Under the pieces are notes generated by a model, which had not been told where the DNA came from, did no database searches, and saw nothing but the letters and a program-made list of their open reading frames with translations. Below, piece by piece: positions 57,830 to 64,000 of a stretch of DNA of 64,000 nucleotides. Each line of letters opens with the position of its first letter. The first letter of the stretch is position 1. The position numbers and the translations under genes are program-made. The stretch is from Alitta virens. Lineage: Eukaryota; Annelida; Polychaeta; Phyllodocida; Nereididae. The stretch covers positions 3,686,001 through 3,750,000 of the forward strand of contig OW028577.1 in assembly GCA_932294295.1 (NCBI GenBank). Reading direction: 5' to 3'.

Positions 57830-60800
57830 AGTACATATAATAAAGCTGTGATTGATGTGGTGGAACAAATAGCAATTGCAGAGTAGTCTACTGTGCAGTT
57901 TTACTCTGCCCTTTCATCAGATTTAACTCTATAAATTCTTGAGTAATATGACAGTCTATATCCACTAAAACTGTTATGATCTCTACTGATGAGATTACAA
58001 GTGGCTGCCCATAAATAACTATTTCATCAGAACTTTAACAGTCACATAAGTATCCACCAGAACTCTATTCCTCTCATAAAGAACTGCAGGAGGACTTTTT
58101 GATAGGCTAAATGGCAGAGATTTTGATTTATGGCATTCTTTTGGGAGGACTCAGTGAATATTGTAAAGGGGGAGGTGCAGCGTGCCCTTGCATTGCCTAT
58201 AGCTCAATATTCATACAATCTGAATACTGCACGATGATGGGCAAAGAGTTTAGGGCCCAGAACGGATCCCTAGGAATCCCTTGTGCATGGAATCTTCAAG
58301 TAATATAGATGCTGTATGTTGATCTTGATGGAAATTATGGAAATTCTTATTGTGATTACTCATTGCTTCAGGTGAAATTACTCTGTAAATACAAGATAAA
58401 GTCTTGACATTCTAGATTATTTTGTTATGCATATTGAACAGAAGAGAAGGAAAGTAAACAAAGAAATATTGATTCCCAGTCGTGTTACATGCCATGATCA
58501 ATAAGGAATTTCATTGTTGAATGTGATCATGATAAAGTAGCTGAAAATCTTCAGGACTGCTAGAAGTATGTTAGTAATTTCTTATAAAAAATCCACTCAC
58601 ACTCATTAAGTGAAAAGCTTCTTAAAATCACATGTTGAATGAAAGCAATCTACACATTTATAGTTACTCTTAAAATAAACTTGTGAAGTTTCTAAAAATG
58701 CTTTGGATCCTCTTTTAATAACCGAAAGGTCGCTCCTTCTGTTCGATGTTTATTAATCAATCTTTTGACAGACTGTCATGCTGCTTGCCTGTTACTCTAG
58801 GAGTTTTTCAAGATGATTTAAACTTGGCAGTTGCATAATGAAATGCTAGAGCTTGTTTTAGCAGATGGGATTGTGCTCTGACAGGTGCCTGGGATTGCTT
58901 TAAAAACTGAGCTCATTTTTCAAAGTATTAAGCTATAGCGCTACGTTTTGTGGACCTCACAACTAATTTTGGTTCTGTAAAATTTTTTTTTAGACTGTGA
59001 TTAATGAAAATAACTGCAAGTACTTGGGAAGGCTCCTGCCAGACATGAGATGTTTTAGTTCTTTTGTAGAAGTTGTGAATTCTAATGAAGAACTGGTCTT
59101 ACTCTTGTGTAGGGGACATCCGAGCCCACTGGGGTAGCTCCATGCTTGTCTATACAACCATTGTCTGATGATCTAATCATACAATCAGGCAGGTACATTG
59201 AGTGCATTAGTGCAATGGTGACATCACAAAGGTTGTAACAAAGAATATGTACCAAGAAGCGCCACTCACTATACTTTATGTAAACGCCGGGAATGCTGGG
59301 AAAAGGAGGCGCACACACAGGATTGACGAAGGCCAATGTGACGTCATTATTTTCTTAACAGTAACGTAATTGTACCGATTGTGTGTGCCTCCTTTTCCCT
59401 GTAGGCATAGCGCGACCTACTTAGGAGAGTGCATGTTCGTGTTATTCTTTGGTTGTAAGGGCTGGCACTCAGCTCCACTTGTTGGTTCAAAAGTATCCCA
59501 ATAAACACAATTCTAACATTTATACTTATTTATAGATATACATGTGTAGGTTTAATAGTTTTCAAAATGTTTGTTCATATTGGAAGTTACAGTGTGAAGT
59601 CAGTATGCAATGATTTATAAATGGTCGAATAAATTCTTTCATTGTGTAATTTTTAGCTTTATATTACCTTTTTATTTGTCGAAAATTTTCATAGTATACA
59701 ATATCCTTTGGTTCATTGCAATAAAGGTCATATCAGATTTGTATTGGGATTAAAACATTTGTTTACTTTGAAAGTTAAACATTTCTTTGAAGCTAACATA
59801 TGCTATTGATTTTCACACTATATATTCATATTTGGTTATACTGAGATTAGTGAGAAAGATGTTGCAACATGTTTTTATCATTATATTATCAAATTGAGTT
59901 CTTCCATGTTGAAGTAATCATTGTGATACTGGCCACAGGGACTAAGTTAATAAACTCCTTTTTAAAACCTGCAACATAAACATGCATTAGACCATGTTGT
60001 TGTCTATTGCCAAGGACGCCGAGCCACTTAAGCCCAAGATACATTAGGCAGATAGTGGGCATCCTTGTCTCATGCCAAGGAAGCTTGGGCTGCGATCTGT
60101 TGCATATTTGAACCTCCTGATAAACACGAATAAGTGCTCGGACTCATCTGATGGATTGCACTCTATTTGGAACATAACTAAAAAAAATCACGATCATGGC
60201 GGTTTCTCTGTGCATGAAGTAAAAGGAGTTGACGGTCTTTTTGTTCTATTAATTGGCATATTTTTGCATTTTCTTCACTTTTATTTGTGCCTACATTTTA
60301 TTTTCATTTCACCTAATACCTACTATGTTATCTCTCACTCAGTAATAGAAGGGCAAGTTCAGCATATTTCTTAGTACCACATGTATATCCGTAACACATA
60401 AAATAATATCATCCATCATATTCAAAAGGATTCCACAAAGAGTACTCGTTTACTGTCCATAAGGGATGAGACTTTTTAATTGGAGCAAGATCAGGGTTCA
60501 AACCTTCTGTGATGCAAACAACAGCAAAGGGAAAGAACAAAACTATATCTAAACAAAACTTTTGTCGATGCCTGTGTATTCCTAGAAGACCGAGTTTGTT
60601 GTTGGAATCATGCCCCCAAATACAGAATTTATGTTTAAGTCTGCATCCAAGGAACTAGGAAAGACCATAACCATTATAGAATCCTTTCTATATTCTGTCT
60701 GTTTAGCAAACCAATTAGAGTTTATCAATGAATAATTGGGGCAATCCTTTGTGACAGCCTTAGTTGAAGAGTCATTGACTACATATATATGTCATACATT

Positions 60801-61983
60801 TTGTATAAAGAGACAATGAAATGGCATATTTCTTTTATTACCTTTGGCATTTTGCAAATACTTATCTAAAATCCTAAAAATTCTACATGCCTGACGATAT
60901 TGACTGGGGTTTCCACTGGCTAGAAACAGTGTAGTTGTTTGGGTGATATAAATGTAGCCCAAATCAACTGCTAGGTTTAATTCAGATGTTACAGGATCAA
61001 AGATGCTATTGTATGACCTTAAAATTACATTGACAGGCCAGTCTAGAGTCTTTCTCATCTCCCAGGGGAGCAAGCAACATCAAATTAGGGATTGACTAGA
61101 TGGGCTCAAAAAGTCTCACCAGCACTATCGCTGTGGTTGATTCATGCCAAGCACTATTATACCTACATGTAGGTTGGAAAGAAATGAAGGAAGGAAGAGA
61201 GATATGTTGAAAAGATATATATATATATATATATAGCTTTTATTGACACTTTTTCATATCAGAAAAGATACATATGTCACATATCTACTCACTACTTCTA
61301 TCTAAAACTACATCTACAAAAATCTGATGTACAAGTTCTCATTATTTTATACATAATATACAGCTTAACATTTAAGGTCCCAGTTGCCACAATTTGATGT
61401 TTTCTGGACAGAGTCCTGCTCTTAAACATTCAGTATTAAGGCGAAATAATATATATATATAAGTACATAAAAGATAGCAAATAAAATCACAGATCAATTC
61501 ACAAATACTGATTATAATATCAATATTAGATTAAAATTTTACAAAAATGTACACAAATACTGATCATAATATCACAATAAGATTCAAATTAACACAAAAA
61601 GATAAGAATGTTCACATGTATAAAAATAAAAAAGTACCAGGCAACATTGCGCTGACCCTGGCATTTGGCTCTTCTAATTTGTGTTGACAGTCATGTCAGG
61701 GAGTGTCATATCGGAGGAGCCCAGTTGTTACTACATTACTTTATTTAGGAAATTACCAAGAGCATATATCATTTATATAAACAGAGAGGAAGAAAGAAAA
61801 GTAATGGAAGATAGAAGAAGAATGCAATCAAAGATATTGGAAGTCTGTAACTATCCATTAAAATGTAAACATTCCAAATACAGGTACTTATAACATTGTT
61901 CTGCTGAAACTAGTTGTTTTATCTCGAAGAAGCTTGATATTGTTCTCCCGTTGAAACTAGCTGTTTTATCTCCAAGAAGCATT
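57830..61983. repeat. tandem array unit 2 (4.15 kb, internally deleted)
   Basis: Very similar to unit 1 outside the 2.6-kb deletion at 59099/59100. A second, smaller deletion removes about 50 bases of the LINE fragment region (near 59995). Its first 0.5 kb is closest to unit 3. Confidence 0.88.
60842..61058 (-). CDS. probable internal coding exon in array unit 2, unknown product
   Basis: An open minus-strand frame of 72 codons from ATG 61058, ending at a donor-like CCAAAG/GTAATA (60842/60841). An AG lies directly before the ATG (TCCCCTGGGAG), so the exon may start there or this may be an initiating Met. The peptide includes DWPVNVILRSYNSIFDP, LNLAVDLGYIYITQTTTLFL and GNPSQYRQACRIFRIL. Homologous but broken sequence occurs in unit 1 (56711-56935) and in the older copy at 49.8-50.0 kb, where DLGY is still recognisable. 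Retention of the open frame in one copy and a relic in the old one favours a real exon. The protein family is not recognised, and a chance frame cannot be excluded. Confidence 0.42.
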
Positions 61984-64000
61984 AGTACATATAATAAAGC
62001 TGTGATTGATGTGGTGGAACAAATAGCAATTGCAGAGTAGTCTACTGTGCAGTTTTACTCTGCCCTTTCATCAGATTTAACTCTATAAATTCTTGAGTAA
62101 TATGACAGTCTATATCCACTAAAACTGTTATGGTCTCTACTGATGAGATTACAAGTGGCTGCCCATAAATAACTATTTCATCAGAACTTTAACAGTCACA
62201 TAAATATCCAGCAGAACTCTATTCCTCTCATAAAGAACTGCAGGAGGACCTTTTGATAGGCTAAAAGGCAGAGATTGTGATTTATGGCATTCTTTTGGGA
62301 GGACTCAGTGAATATTGTAAATGGGGAGGTGCAGCGTGTCCTTGCATTGCCTATAGCTCAATATTCATACAATCTGAATGCTGCACAATGATGGGCAAAG
62401 AGTTTAGGGCCCAGAACGGATCCCTAGGAATCCCTTGTGCATGGAATCTTCAAGTAATATAGTTGCTGTATGTTGATCTTGATGGAAATTCTTATTGTGA
62501 TTACTCATTGCTTCAAGTGAAATTACTCTGTAAATACAAGATAAAGTCTTGACATTCTAGATTATTTTGTTATGCATATTGAACAGAAGAGAAGGAAAGT
62601 AAACAAAGAAATATTGATTCCCAGTCCTGTTACATGCCATGATCAATAAGGAATTTCATTGTTGAATGTGATCTTGATAAAGTAGCTGGAAACCTACAGG
62701 ACCATTTATGGCAGAGGTATGTGAATTCTTAAAAGAAAATCCACTCACACTTGTTTTAATTCCACACATCACTAAGCCCATTTAAGTCCTCATACCTTGC
62801 CTTAGATTAACAAGGAATTATCCCAGGCTAGACAAGAATTTTTTTAATCAATTTAAGTTATTGAATGAAAAGCTTCTTAAAATCACATGTAAAATGAAAG
62901 CAATCTACACATTTAGTTACTCTTAAAATAAACTTGTGAAGTTTCTAAAAATGCTTTGGATCCTCTTTTAATAACTGAAAGGCCGCTCCTTCTATTCGAT
63001 GCTTATTAATCAATCTTTTGACAGACTGTCATGTAGCTTGCCTGTTACTCTAGGAGTTTTCTTCAAGATGATTTGAACTTGGCAGTTGCATAATGAAATG
63101 CTAGAGCTTGTTTTAGCAGATGGGATTGTGCTCTGACAGGTGCCTGGGATTGCTTCGAAAACTGAACCCAATTTTCAAAGTATTGAGCTATTACGCTACG
63201 TTTTGTGTAACTCACTCCTCATTTTTGTTCTTTTTAATTTTTTCTTAGACTGTGATTAATGAAAATAACTGCAAGTGCTTAGGAAGGCTCCTGCCAGACA
63301 TGAGATGTTTTAGTTCTTTTGTAGAAGTTGTGAATTCTAATGAAGAACTGGTCCTAATCCATATTTAAAATACAGCTGAACATGCAATGTGGCTCATTCA
63401 CATTAATATTACAAATAATCGCTCCTTTGCAAGTTATATCCACCCAAATTAATAATGTCTACAAATGAGAATTTTTGTTGCTCTACCATAAACTATGCTA
63501 CGACGCTTGTCGCAAAATGATTTATATGAAAAATGACAACGTTCTAATTTAGCTAGAGTTTATTTAGGAATGATAGCCTCATAAGTCCTTGAAAGTGAAC
63601 CTCTCAGATGTAACGGACTCAAAAGCTTAGTCGTGTATCAGATCTAAAATCCTAACAGAGTAGCTTTGAAAATAAGCCATAGCGAGAAATGGGAGACATG
63701 TTTTTGTTAAATTTCTGTCTTTATTCCACTTATAGTACATGTACTTAACGGCTTCTTGCCAGCTTTCAAAGTCCGGAATATAAACATTAGTTTGCATTAC
63801 TACTTAGATTTCTTGGAATTGCAAAAGAAGGGTTTCAATACAATACAGAGACAGGCAGGCTAAAACCAAGCTTAAATGAGAGAGAAATTGATTTTGGACC
63901 AGATAATGCTAACATAGCTAACTAAGGGTCAATGCAGAGTCAATTTTGCACTTTTTCTGGAAAGGCCAACAATTTCATAAAATGTTAACCATGTTAAAAG
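61984..64000. repeat. tandem array unit 3 (cut by window end)
   Basis: Follows unit 2 variants at its start (GGTGGAACAAATAGCAATTG) but unit 1 variants from about 62640 on (ACCTACAGGACCATTTATGG, ATTCCACACATCACTAAGCC). It includes sequence equivalent to the start of the segment missing from unit 2. It is thus a mosaic. The array continues beyond the window. Confidence 0.85.

Overview
This looks like nuclear DNA from an invertebrate animal, AT-rich and crowded with repeats. The clearest host gene piece is one exon of a cholecystokinin/sulfakinin-type G-protein-coupled receptor. It ends in a canonical splice donor, so genes here are intron-rich. There are also several tRNA-headed SINE copies, short inverted-repeat DNA elements (MITEs), long microsatellites, and a BEL/Pao LTR retrotransposon. 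The mixture fits a marine deuterostome or lophotrochozoan; the sequence alone does not let me choose a phylum.

Layout. 1-6.6 kb: mostly noncoding, with one weak candidate terminal exon (1052-1314), a 30-bp tandem repeat, a foldback hairpin and TATC/CAGA microsatellites. 6.63-7.29 kb: first coding exon of the CCK-type receptor on the + strand; no later exon was recognised. 8.9-11.8 kb: an 11-copy 75-bp minisatellite that is open in frame on both strands and shares its end sequence with neighbouring MITEs, plus a tRNA-Gly-like SINE. 13.1-13.7 kb: a 107-bp tandem repeat. 15.9-16.3 kb: a MITE flanked by TA. 17.3-18.4 kb: 1.1 kb of GATA-type satellite. 20-40 kb: no confident gene; SINEs of two families, three copies of an ACAGTTAGTTTC-ended MITE, and TTCTA, CAATGTTGG and CAGG/CAGA arrays. 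40.5-47.6 kb: one complete, young BEL/Pao insertion with a 5-bp target duplication and nearly identical LTRs. Its gag amino-terminal block and its integrase block are each inverted relative to the central gag-pol block. 49.5 kb to the window end: a tandem array of units about 6.9 kb (units 1 and 3) and 4.15 kb (unit 2, which lost 2.6 kb), with an older diverged fragment on its left.

The array contains exon-like segments on the minus strand. The best is a 59-codon terminal exon at 50379-50558 with a strong acceptor. A second, of about 72 codons (60842-61058), stays open in one copy and is degraded in two others. I read the array as duplicated, partly decayed copies of an unrecognised minus-strand gene, also hit by a LINE fragment. 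The two most interesting signals are the scrambled retrotransposon, whose breakpoints carry filler copied from elsewhere in the element, and this cryptic tandem gene family.
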